10,959 nucleotides of DNA from an uncultured Kangiella sp. (GCA_946481205.1 CAMLNB010000118.1:1-10959); one strand, 5' to 3'; counted from the first letter of the stretch, positions 1 through 5,772 are shown. Numbers and translations are program-made. The notes: generated by a model from the sequence alone, not told the origin.

Positions 1-606
1 GTGACGTTCGAGCCGGAAAAATTCCTCGCGCGGGTCGATGCCTGCGTCAAGCAATACGGCTATTGCACCGTGGTCGTGTCGGAAGGCGTCAAGAATGCCG
101 AAGGCAAATTCCTTGCCGAAGCCGGCACCAAGGATGCGTTTGGCCACGCCCAACTCGGTGGTGTCGCGCCAGTGATTGCCCAGCTGGTCAAGGACTCGCT
201 CGGCTACAAATACCACTATGCGGTGGCCGATTATCTGCAGCGCTCGGCGCGGCATATCGCGTCGAAAACCGATCTGGAGCAGGCCTACGCAGTGGGCAAG
301 GCGGCGGTGGAGTTTGCCGTCAAAGGCCACAATGCGGTGATGCCGGTGATCGTTCGCAAGAAAGGCGCGAAATACGCCTGGGCGATCGGCATGGCGGCGC
401 TGAGCGACATTGCCAATGTCGAACGGAAAATGCCGGCCAACTTCATCAGCGCCGACGGTTTTCATATCACGCCAGCCTGCCGCAAATACCTCGCGCCGCT
501 GATTCAGGGGGAGGCATATCCGCCTTACCAGAATGGCCTGCCGGCTTATGTTCAGCTCAAGAACAAACTGATTCGGAAAAAATGTCCGGCGTGGGCCGCC
601 CGTTAG
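1..606 (+). CDS. pfp: PPi-dependent 6-phosphofructokinase, C-terminal part (5' end outside window)
   Basis: This is the C-terminal part of a pyrophosphate-dependent phosphofructokinase. The enzyme reversibly phosphorylates fructose 6-phosphate with PPi in cytoplasmic glycolysis/gluconeogenesis. Residues are numbered from the first base of the window: VVVSEG at 24-29, GHAQLGG at 48-54, YLQRSARH at 78-85 (basic residues of the sugar-phosphate site region) and MPVIVR at 114-119. These form the recognisable C-terminal block of the PPi-type PFK family, rather than of ATP-dependent PfkA. The family is usually about 400 residues long, so roughly half is visible. The frame is open at base 1, and the GTG there is probably an internal valine codon, not a start. 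The stop is TAG at 604-606. The next gene is over 200 bases downstream with its own promoter, so the two do not look co-transcribed. Confidence 0.88.
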   Translation: MTFEPEKFLARVDACVKQYGYCTVVVSEGVKNAEGKFLAEAGTKDAFGHAQLGGVAPVIAQLVKDSLGYKYHYAVADYLQRSARHIASKTDLEQAYAVGKAAVEFAVKGHNAVMPVIVRKKGAKYAWAIGMAALSDIANVERKMPANFISADGFHITPACRKYLAPLIQGEAYPPYQNGLPAYVQLKNKLIRKKCPAWAAR

Positions 607-635
607 GCGTCGGCAGCGCTACGTGCGTCAGGTCT

Positions 636-670
636 CGGGGGCTGTGTGATGGGTCGCACAATTGCCCCCG
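636..670 (+). other. GC-rich hairpin downstream of pfp
   Basis: CGGGGGC at 636-642 pairs perfectly with GCCCCCG at 664-670. A second short pairing, TGTG (643-646) with CACA (657-660), lies inside it, with a small bulge. The hairpin sits 30 bases after the pfp stop, where a terminator would be expected. No T-run follows on either strand, so it is not a standard intrinsic terminator. It could protect the 3' end of the mRNA or pause polymerase ahead of factor-dependent termination. Confidence 0.4.
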
Positions 671-677
671 CAACCGA

Positions 678-701
678 GTCAGCCCGTTTTACAGGTGGCT
701 G
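678..701 (+). promoter_or_regulatory. Upstream motif copy 1, candidate activator site
   Basis: The motif starts GTCAG, continues CGTTTTACA and ends TGGCTG. It is nearly repeated at 1885-1910 ahead of the second paralogue. Its end lies 59 bases upstream of the -24 GG of the promoter at 759-775, and the second copy lies about 55 bases from its own promoter. Conserved sequence at a conserved distance upstream of a -24/-12 promoter is what a binding site for a sigma-54 enhancer-binding protein would look like. The identity of the activator (PrsR-like or other) is inference. Confidence 0.4.
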
Positions 702-758
702 TTAAAGTTTCACCCAGCAATCTTCATAAGTGTATGTTTTAAAATGAATTATTGGATG

Positions 759-775
759 TGGCATAGGCATTGCTT
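759..775 (+). promoter_or_regulatory. Sigma-54 (-24/-12) promoter of first PEP-CTERM gene
   Basis: The sequence TGGCATAGGCATTGCTT matches the RpoN consensus TGGCAC-N5-TTGCW. The GG dinucleotide is at 760-761 and GC at 772-773, giving the required GG-to-GC spacing. Transcription would start near 785, leaving a 5' leader of about 35 bases. PEP-CTERM substrates in several proteobacteria are known to be controlled by RpoN with the PrsK/PrsR two-component pair, which makes the match more credible. No member of that pair lies in this window. Confidence 0.72.
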
Positions 776-819
776 TAACGACATTGGTACCCCAACTTTT
801 CTAACCCACGGAGTGGACC

Positions 820-1650
820 ATGCGTTTGAAGCAATTGATGTTGGCTGGTTTGGCATTGGCTGGTGCCAGTGTCGCGAGTGCTGACCCGACAATCCCGAGC
901 TTTGATTTCGAAACCACCACCGGTTTCACCAACACCGGCTGGAGCTGCCAAGGTGGCGCGGTAGACGCCAACATCTGCAGCATGAATTTCAGCGATCTGA
1001 ACGGCAACGGTACTTACAACGATTTGGCTTGGGGCACCGAAGCCAACCCGATGGACTCGCAAAGCCGTCTGGAAATCACCAATATCGCCGGCACTATCAT
1101 CACCAACGGTGGCTGGGTCGATATCAACTATTTCGATCACTACAACCACATCATCACCAACGCCGGCGGCAACATGGAAACGGTGACGGTGCAGGGTCTG
1201 TTCGAGATCGTAAACCCGATTTTCCTGGGTGTTGGTAGCCCGGCTCCGGTCGAGTTCGACGAAACGCTGAATCAGAATTCGGCCAACTGCCCAGCTCCGA
1301 ATCCGAACGGCAGCGCTTGTGACGACATCTTCACCACCACGGGTCTGTCGGCTTCGATCCCGTTCTATAACGATGGCGGCGGCTGGTATGTGTTGTCCTT
1401 CCAGTTCTTCGCTGGCGTGGGCACCACCATTGTGGACAACGGCGACGGTACCTTCACCATCTACACCACCGAAGCCTGTTCGACCGATGGTCAGGCCGGT
1501 TGTGGCAACGGTGAAGTCTATGCTCCGGGCTTCAGCCGCCTGATCACCCAGGCTCGCATCGACTACATCCCGGTGCCGACCCCGGAAACCCTGGCCCTGC
1601 TCGGCCTTGGCTTGGTTGGTTTCGCTCTGCGCCGTCCGCGCAACAAGTAA
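820..1650 (+). CDS. Secreted PEP-CTERM-type sorting domain protein, copy 1 (possibly THxN-like)
   Basis: This is a 276-residue exported protein of unknown function. Residues 1-21 form a signal peptide (charged start, LMLAGLALAGASVASA, predicted cut before Asp22). Residues 251-276 form a PEP-CTERM-like sorting tail: PVPTPET, then a hydrophobic stretch LALLGLGLVGFAL, then the basic end RRPRNK. Such tails are recognised by exosortase (EpsH/XrtA type) in EPS-producing bacteria. The middle is acidic, rich in Gly, Asn and Thr, and has six cysteines at 43, 53, 157, 167, 220 and 228 that could form disulfides. DHYN at 106-109 sits where the THxN motif of THxN-family PEP-CTERM proteins would be expected, but with Asp for Thr, so that assignment is tentative. 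The start is supported by GGAG eight bases upstream of the ATG. The gene has its own sigma-54-like promoter and terminator, so it is probably monocistronic. It is a paralogue of 2021-2851. Confidence 0.85.
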   Translation: MRLKQLMLAGLALAGASVASADPTIPSFDFETTTGFTNTGWSCQGGAVDANICSMNFSDLNGNGTYNDLAWGTEANPMDSQSRLEITNIAGTIITNGGWVDINYFDHYNHIITNAGGNMETVTVQGLFEIVNPIFLGVGSPAPVEFDETLNQNSANCPAPNPNGSACDDIFTTTGLSASIPFYNDGGGWYVLSFQFFAGVGTTIVDNGDGTFTIYTTEACSTDGQAGCGNGEVYAPGFSRLITQARIDYIPVPTPETLALLGLGLVGFALRRPRNK

Positions 1651-1669
1651 TACCTGACCGCAGTACTGC

Positions 1670-1700
1670 AAAAGGCGACCTTCGGGTCGCCTTTTGTTTT
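1670..1700 (+). terminator. Intrinsic terminator of first PEP-CTERM gene
   Basis: AAAAGGCGACC and GGTCGCCTTTT pair in an 11-bp stem around a stable TTCG tetraloop. The T-run continues as GTTTT. It starts 20 bases after the stop codon. The same core is found after the second paralogue. Confidence 0.93.
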
Positions 1701-1747
1701 GGGGGAGTCGACCGGATCCGACACGTTGTGCCGGTGGAGGTTGTTAG

Positions 1748-1827
1748 TAAACCGGAAGGGGCTGAGGCCTACCGGCGTTAGCACTTGCGAAAGCTTCTGA
1801 AGGGCGCTGGTACACCAGTTCAGTTGC
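1748..1827 (+). repeat. Non-coding spacer between the paralogues, homologous to 2963-3019
   Basis: The gene-free stretch 1701-1963 has no convincing coding frame. It contains blocks that recur downstream of the second paralogue: TAAACCGG at 1748-1755, a GTTAGCACTTGC block, and GCGCTGGTACACCAGTTCAG continuing to TTGC near 1827. Their order is the same in both places but indels separate them. They look like decayed remnants of the duplicated unit rather than a functional RNA. Confidence 0.5.
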
Positions 1828-1884
1828 CGAGTTTGCGGCACTGGAGACTGTCTTGCCTCTATCGCTCGTTGACATTGAAATCGT

Positions 1885-1910
1885 GTCAGTGCGTTTTACA
1901 AAACTGGCTG
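1885..1910 (+). promoter_or_regulatory. Upstream motif copy 2, candidate activator site
   Basis: This motif shares GTCAG, CGTTTTACA and TGGCTG with 678-701, with a two-base insertion. It includes the inverted repeat GTTTT-AC-AAAAC. It ends about 55 bases upstream of the -24 GG of the second promoter, close to the spacing of copy 1. A role as enhancer-binding-protein site is inferred from conservation and position only. Confidence 0.4.
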
Positions 1911-1963
1911 AGTTGACCGGAGGTCATTTTTTAACCAATTGATTTTGGTCGGTTTTTATACTC

Positions 1964-1980
1964 TGGCATGGTTGATGCTC
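1964..1980 (+). promoter_or_regulatory. Sigma-54 (-24/-12) promoter of second PEP-CTERM gene
   Basis: TGGCATGGTTGATGCTC carries the -24 GG at 1965-1966 and the -12 GC at 1977-1978, with the same spacing as the promoter of copy 1. The -12 element reads ATGCT rather than TTGCT, a one-base departure from consensus. The predicted start is near 1990, about 30 bases before the ATG. Confidence 0.62.
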
Positions 1981-2020
1981 ATCTTCTGAGCAGTATTTCT
2001 CTGCAACCAAGGAGTGGACC

Positions 2021-2851
2021 ATGAACATCAAGAAACTCGTGTTAGCCGGCATGATGCTGGCGGGCGCAGGCTCCGCGAGCGCCTTCCCGACCATCCCAAG
2101 CTTCGACTTCGAAACCACAACTGGTTTTGATGACGGCGGTTGGAGCTGCCAAGGCGGTGGCGTTGAAGCCAATATTTGTAGCATGGGCTTTGACAATCTG
2201 AACGGTAACGGCACCTACGACGTTGTGTCGTGGGGTACCGAAGCCAATCCGGACGACTCGCAAAGCTATCTGGAAATCACCAATATCGCCGGCACCATCA
2301 TCACCAACGGTGGCTGGGTCGATATCAACTACTTCGATCACTACAACCATATCATCACCAGTGCTGGCGGCAACATGGAATCGGTGACGGTGCAGGGGTT
2401 GTTTGAAATCGTCAGCCCGTTGTTCCTGGGTGTTGGTAGCCCGGCACCGGTGACGTTTGACGAAACCTTGAACCGTGATTCGGAAGATTGCCCGGACCCG
2501 AACCCGAACGGCAGCGCTTGTGACGACATCTTCACCACCACGGGTCTGTCGGCTTCGATCCCGTTCTATAACGATGGCGGCGGCTGGTATGTGTTGTCCT
2601 TCCAGTTCTTCGCTGGCGTGGGCACCACCATTGTGGATAACGGCGACGGTACCTTCACCATCTACACCACCGAAGCTTGCTCAACTGACGGTATTGCCGG
2701 TTGCGGTGAAGGCGAAGAATATGCCCCGGGCTTCAGCCGTTTGATTACCCAGGCTCGCATCGACTACATCCCGGTGCCGACCCCGGAAACCCTGGCTCTG
2801 CTCGGTCTCGGTCTGCTTGGTTTTGCGATGCGCCGGCCGCGCAGCAACTAA
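2021..2851 (+). CDS. Secreted PEP-CTERM-type sorting domain protein, copy 2
   Basis: This is a paralogue of 820-1650, also 276 residues with no gaps. By eye about 40 residues differ, giving roughly 85% identity. The signal peptide ends SASA before Phe22. All six cysteines, the DHYN motif at 106-109 and the tail PVPTPET-LALLGLGLLGFAM-RRPRSN are kept. Differences cluster in the signal peptide, residues 37-83, residues 144-159 and the last few residues. Residues 84-113 and 160-224 are identical or almost so, also at DNA level. The start is set by AAGGAG eight bases before the ATG, in the same GGAGTGGACC context as copy 1. It is probably co-regulated with copy 1 from its own -24/-12 promoter. The function of the exported domain is unknown; such proteins are usually linked to the extracellular matrix or cell surface. 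Confidence 0.85.
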   Translation: MNIKKLVLAGMMLAGAGSASAFPTIPSFDFETTTGFDDGGWSCQGGGVEANICSMGFDNLNGNGTYDVVSWGTEANPDDSQSYLEITNIAGTIITNGGWVDINYFDHYNHIITSAGGNMESVTVQGLFEIVSPLFLGVGSPAPVTFDETLNRDSEDCPDPNPNGSACDDIFTTTGLSASIPFYNDGGGWYVLSFQFFAGVGTTIVDNGDGTFTIYTTEACSTDGIAGCGEGEEYAPGFSRLITQARIDYIPVPTPETLALLGLGLLGFAMRRPRSN

Positions 2852-2909
2852 GCTGAAGCGAGATAGCTGAAGCAAGATACTCGGCAAGTATTCGAGTAGA
2901 AGTTGATGT

Positions 2910-2938
2910 AAAAGGCGACCTTCGGGTCGCCTTTTTCT
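2910..2938 (+). terminator. Intrinsic terminator of second PEP-CTERM gene
   Basis: AAAAGGCGACC pairs with GGTCGCCTTTT around TTCG, and the run is extended to TTTTT. The stem-loop is identical to that at 1670-1695 and lies about 58 bases after the stop, further than in copy 1. Confidence 0.93.
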
Positions 2939-2962
2939 TGACCGCTCTGAGAGACCGATGTG

Positions 2963-3019
2963 TAAACCGGGTAGCGACTGTTAACGCTTGCACAGCGCCT
3001 GCTACTTGTTCAGATTGCG
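2963..3019 (+). repeat. Spacer remnant homologous to 1748-1827
   Basis: It begins TAAACCGG and continues with a GTTAACGCTTGC block and GCGCCTGCTACTTGTTCAG followed by ATTGC. It shares order and partial identity with the spacer after the first paralogue, but is shorter. It marks the 3' side of the second duplication unit. No coding potential is apparent. Confidence 0.5.
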
Positions 3020-3043
3020 TGACCTGGCAGGCGACGCCGTGCG

Positions 3044-3063
3044 GTGCGTTTTAAACGGCTGAG
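3044..3063 (+). repeat. Third, orphan copy of the upstream motif
   Basis: GTGCGTTTTAAACGGCTGAG matches the core of 1889-1912, with six central bases missing. It contains the perfect palindrome CGTTT-T-AAACG. No -24/-12 promoter follows: the next ATG is only 25 bases away and belongs to an unrelated gene. It therefore looks like the end of the duplication array, although it could still bind the same regulator. Confidence 0.45.
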
Positions 3064-3087
3064 CAGGGGTTTGAGGGCAAAGGCATC

Positions 3088-3513
3088 ATGTTGCGCAGCA
3101 TCGTGGCTGTGGTTGTTGGCGTGATTGTTGGTGGGTTGATGGTGGCGCTGTTGGAGTGGGCGGGGCATCAGGTGTTTCCGCTACCGGCTGGCTTGGATGT
3201 TTCGAATACCGATGCCATCGCGGCGTACTGGCAACAAACGCCGGGCGCGCTGTGGTTTGTTTTGCTGGCGTGGTTTTTTGGCACGCTCGATGGTGCCATG
3301 TTGGCGGCTTGGTTGGCGCCATCACATCCGTGGCGCCACGCCGTTCTCGTGGCAGCCATTTTGGCATTGGCTGCTTTGGCAACGCTGCTATTGCTGCCGC
3401 ACCCACTCTGGTTTGTCTTGAGCGCGCCGGCGGTCTACCTGGCTGCGTGCCTGTTGGGGGGCAAGGTCGGCGGCATGTTGCATGATCGCCGCCGTGCCGG
3501 TATCAGTCGCTAG
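3088..3513 (+). CDS. Small four-helix integral membrane protein of unknown function
   Basis: This is a 141-residue, strongly hydrophobic inner-membrane protein. Likely transmembrane segments are at about 3-23, 52-76, 84-102 and 107-129, with a basic cytoplasmic tail (HDRRRAGISR). The loop between helices 1 and 2 carries EWAGHQVFPLPAGLD, and helix 2 carries WFFGTLDGAMLAAW. These features recall a widespread family of small uncharacterised proteobacterial membrane proteins, but I recognise no named domain. AAGG lies four bases and GAGGG ten bases before the ATG. No promoter is obvious, and the gene is convergent with the repressor gene downstream. Genuine coding is supported by length, hydrophobic pattern and ribosome site. 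Function is not assignable. Confidence 0.72.
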   Translation: MLRSIVAVVVGVIVGGLMVALLEWAGHQVFPLPAGLDVSNTDAIAAYWQQTPGALWFVLLAWFFGTLDGAMLAAWLAPSHPWRHAVLVAAILALAALATLLLLPHPLWFVLSAPAVYLAACLLGGKVGGMLHDRRRAGISR

Positions 3514-3567
3514 CGCCGGCGATGGTGCTGATCTGTTCCGCGGCACATATTGCGGATACAGGTTGGC

Positions 3568-4221
3568 TTATTGACTGGTTGCCTGTGTTTTACTTGCAAC
3601 AAGTTCGCGTCGGCGTAGGCCGTCAAAGAATACGTCGATCAAATGCTCGGCATCGCGGTCGAGATCGAAGTAACTCGGCTCGAGCAGCCAGTTGTAGACC
3701 AGACCATCGACATAGCTGAACAACGCCATCGTTGCGAGCCGCGGGTTGGTGCAACTCGGCAGCAAGCCTGCGTTCACCGCTTCCTGAAAGCGCTGCTCGA
3801 CCTCGCTGGCGCATTCGTTGCGCGATTCCAGATGACGCTGTTTGATCGGTAGCACATCGTCAACATACTCACATTTGTGCAGCAGAATGTTGGCAATCGC
3901 CTGATGATGTGGGTCGCGCACCGTACGGCGCAGCACGTCGATGGCATTGAGCCGGATCTGGGCGACGACATCGTTCGGTGCCATCGCCATGGCTTGTTCA
4001 CGCAAGTCTTCCAGCGGTAACCGGACCCGCTCCATCAGCGCGTCGATCAAGTCCATTTTATTGCGGAAATGCCAATAGACCGCGCCACGGGTCACCCCGG
4101 CCGCTTCAGCGATTTCATTGAGTGAGGTATTGGTCACGCCTTTGGCGCTGAACACCTGCTCGGCTGCGTCGAGCAGCTGGCAACGTGTCTCCAATGCCTC
4201 TTCTTTGGTCCGTCTAACCAC
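3568..4221 (-). CDS. TetR-family transcriptional repressor, AcrR/TtgR type
   Basis: This is a 217-residue repressor predicted to control the adjacent divergent RND pump. The N-terminus, MVRRTKEEALETR, is typical of AcrR/TtgR/MtrR efflux repressors. The helix-turn-helix at about 32-52 reads TSLNEIAEAAGVTRGAVYWHF. The remaining all-helical region (about 60-205) fits the AcrR-type C-terminal ligand-binding and dimerisation domain. The start is a GTG at 4221. It is preferred because GAGG lies six bases upstream and the protein start aligns with the family. Family members bind drugs or bile-like compounds and then release DNA. The 24-bp operator in the divergent region and the overlapping minus-strand promoter suggest autorepression. 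The exact orthologue (AcrR, TtgR, MexL or other) cannot be settled by eye. Confidence 0.9.
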   Translation of the reverse strand: MVRRTKEEALETRCQLLDAAEQVFSAKGVTNTSLNEIAEAAGVTRGAVYWHFRNKMDLIDALMERVRLPLEDLREQAMAMAPNDVVAQIRLNAIDVLRRTVRDPHHQAIANILLHKCEYVDDVLPIKQRHLESRNECASEVEQRFQEAVNAGLLPSCTNPRLATMALFSYVDGLVYNWLLEPSYFDLDRDAEHLIDVFFDGLRRRELVASKTQATSQ

Positions 4222-4333
4222 CTGTCACCTCGTTGTCAGTAGCACTGGTGGATACTGGTGGCCTGCCCTAGCTGTACCCAAGTACTTGATTTGTCGGCGC
4301 TATAAGCCGCCCATGCCGACCATTCTAACTTGG

Positions 4334-4362
4334 AATTTACAAACATGCATGATTGTATGTAA
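4334..4362 (-). promoter_or_regulatory. Predicted promoter of the repressor gene
   Basis: Read on the minus strand, TTACAT (4357-4362) and TAAATT (4334-4339) are separated by 17 bases and give a plausible sigma-70 promoter directed at the repressor gene. It coincides with the operator, which would give autoregulation. The match is moderate (four of six in the -10 box), so the call is tentative. Confidence 0.4.
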
Positions 4363-4365
4363 GAT
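4336..4365 (+). promoter_or_regulatory. Predicted sigma-70 promoter of the RND pump operon
   Basis: TTTACA (4336-4341, five of six to TTGACA) and TAAGAT (4360-4365, four of six to TATAAT) are 18 bases apart. Transcription would start near 4372, leaving a leader of about 175 bases before the adaptor gene. The spacer between the boxes is almost exactly filled by the operator at 4338-4361, the arrangement expected for repression by blocking RNA polymerase. In the rest of the 4222-4548 gap I see no further gene or clear RNA element. Confidence 0.6.
4338..4361. promoter_or_regulatory. AcrR-type operator, 24-bp inverted repeat
   Basis: The left half begins TACAAACATGCA and the right half reads TGATTGTATGTA. 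Eighteen of 24 positions are symmetric. Against the E. coli AcrR operator upstream of acrAB, as I recall it, 19 of 24 positions match, including the TACA and GTATGTA ends. It lies between the divergent repressor and pump genes, over both predicted promoters. Confidence 0.78.
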
Positions 4366-4548
4366 GCCGTCAAAGTTCGGATGACCGGTCGTCTTATGCT
4401 CGATGTCGCTAGCACGGGCATGCCGCTTCCAGTTCTCCCGCTGGCCTGGCCCAAGTTGACTGGGATTGGCACCGGGTGAATGCGAATGGGTCGATTGACC
4501 ACTGAATTCCGCCGTATCCCGTTTTGTCTTGAAGAATGGAGCACCACC

Positions 4549-5766
4549 ATGAATACCCGTTCGTTTCGTCGTTTCCGTTTGCCCTTCGCGCTGGCGGCCT
4601 TGCCGCTGGTGATTGCGTTGGCCGGTTGCTCCGGCAACGCCCAGGAAGGTGGTGGCATGGCATTCCCGCCACCCGAGGTCACCGTTGTTGCGATTGCCGG
4701 TCAGGATCTGCCGGTGGCTCGCGAGTACGTGGGCCAGACCAAAGGCTCGCGTGAGGTCGAAATCCGCGCTCGCGTCGGCGGCATCATTGAGCAGCGCAGC
4801 TATGAAGAAGGCTCGGTTGTCAAAGCCGGCCACGTGCTGTTCCAGCTCGATGCCAAACCGTTTGAAGCGCAGGTAGCAGCCGCCGATGCCGAACTGGCCC
4901 ATGCCAAGGCGCAAGCGGCGCAAGCCGAGCGGGAATTGAACCGGTTGAAGCCGCTGGCAGCGGAAAACGCCACCAGCCGCAAAGAACTGGATGATGCCCA
5001 ATCGGCACATGATTTGGCGCAGGCCGCGGTGAAAGCCGCAGACGCCCGTCTGCGTGAAGCGCGCATTCAATTGGGTTACACCAAAGTCACGGCGCCGATC
5101 AGCGGCGTGACCGGGCTGGCGCAGAAATTCGAAGGTGCACTGGTGGCGGCCGGCAGCGATCAGCTGACCACGCTGACCCAGACCGATCCGATGGATGTGC
5201 ATTTCTCGATGTCGGAAAACGAATGGCTATCGCGGCAAACCGATCTGGCCAATGGCACGCTGCGTGCGCCGAGCGAAACCGAGCTCAGTGTGCAAGTGAA
5301 GCTGGCCGATGGCCGGGTGCTGGATCGCGTTGGCAAAGTCAATTTCAACGATGCCCGCATCGACACCGAAACCGGTACTGTCGCGATGCGTGCGCGTTTG
5401 CCGAACAGTGACGGCGTGCTGAAGTCGGGCCAATTCGTTCGCGTGATCGTCAACGGCGCGGTGCGCCCGTCCGCGATTCTGGTGCCACAGAAAGCGGTGC
5501 TGGAAAGCCCGACCGGTAAATTCGTTTACGTGGTCGGCAAAGGTCAGGACGGTGCTCCGATTGCGGAAATTCGCCCGGTGCAAGTCGGTGAGTGGACCGG
5601 TTCCGGCAACGAGCGGTCCTGGATCATCCGCAGCGGCTTGAGCGATGGCGACCGCGTCATTCTGGACAACCTGGTCAAGATCCATCCGGGCGGTCCGATC
5701 GGTATTGCCGCCGCGCCGGTGGCCACCGCCGATGCCGCGCCGGTCAGCAGCCAGCCGAACGGTTAA
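4549..5766 (+). CDS. RND efflux periplasmic adaptor subunit (AcrA/MexA-like lipoprotein)
   Basis: This is a 405-residue membrane fusion protein that links the inner-membrane transporter to the outer-membrane channel. The signal peptide ends in the lipobox LAGC with Cys27 as the lipidated residue, so the protein should be anchored to the inner-membrane periplasmic face. A lipoyl-like half domain (about 60-103, VGGIIEQRSYEEGSVVKAGHV) precedes an Ala- and Glu-rich coiled-coil hairpin at about 104-175. The second lipoyl half follows (YTKVTAPISGVTG, 178-189), then beta-barrel and membrane-proximal domains to the end. The ATG at 4549 is chosen because GGAG lies seven bases upstream and it gives a proper signal peptide. 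An in-frame ATG at 4480 would add 23 residues ahead of the signal sequence. It is first gene of the pump operon, repressed by the divergent TetR protein. Confidence 0.92.
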   Translation: MNTRSFRRFRLPFALAALPLVIALAGCSGNAQEGGGMAFPPPEVTVVAIAGQDLPVAREYVGQTKGSREVEIRARVGGIIEQRSYEEGSVVKAGHVLFQLDAKPFEAQVAAADAELAHAKAQAAQAERELNRLKPLAAENATSRKELDDAQSAHDLAQAAVKAADARLREARIQLGYTKVTAPISGVTGLAQKFEGALVAAGSDQLTTLTQTDPMDVHFSMSENEWLSRQTDLANGTLRAPSETELSVQVKLADGRVLDRVGKVNFNDARIDTETGTVAMRARLPNSDGVLKSGQFVRVIVNGAVRPSAILVPQKAVLESPTGKFVYVVGKGQDGAPIAEIRPVQVGEWTGSGNERSWIIRSGLSDGDRVILDNLVKIHPGGPIGIAAAPVATADAAPVSSQPNG

Positions 5767-5772
5767 GACACG

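Larger units (their letters stand above)
678..3063 (+). repeat. Tandem duplication of a ~1.2 kb gene-plus-regulatory unit
   Basis: Two head-to-tail units run approximately 678-1884 and 1885-3043, and a third partial motif copy at 3044-3063 closes the array. Each unit contains, in order, the CGTTTTA...GGCTG motif, a -24/-12 promoter, a ribosome site reading GGAGTGGACC directly before ATG, a 276-codon gene without indels relative to its partner, a terminator with an identical core stem-loop, and a trailing spacer with matching blocks. The matching spacer blocks are TAAACCGG at 1748 and 2963, and the GCGC...GTTCAG.TTGC block at about 1803-1827 and 2995-3018. Spacers have diverged with indels far more than the coding regions. 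Unit edges are approximate. Confidence 0.75.

Noticed and set aside
1..3. GTG at the first base as the true start of the phosphofructokinase gene
   Set aside because: The visible protein lacks the N-terminal nucleotide/PPi-binding half of the family, so the gene must begin outside the window.
775..1671. A 298-codon open frame on the minus strand opposite the first PEP-CTERM gene
   Set aside because: It is antisense to a gene with a clear signal peptide, sorting tail, promoter and terminator. Its translation shows no domain, and it runs antisense through that terminator.
1670..2936. The two identical GGCGACC-TTCG-GGTCGCC hairpins as REP-like or mobile repeats
   Set aside because: Each sits directly after a paralogue stop and ends in a T-run, so they are terminators copied along with the tandem duplication.
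3026..3043. TGGCAGG followed by GTGC as a possible third sigma-54 promoter ahead of the membrane protein gene
   Set aside because: The GG-to-GC spacing is wrong: at 12 bases past the GG the sequence reads CG, not GC.
4480..4548. In-frame upstream ATG extension of the adaptor lipoprotein
   Set aside because: It would bury the signal peptide behind 23 residues. The ATG at 4549 has GGAG at good spacing and gives a normal lipoprotein N-terminus.
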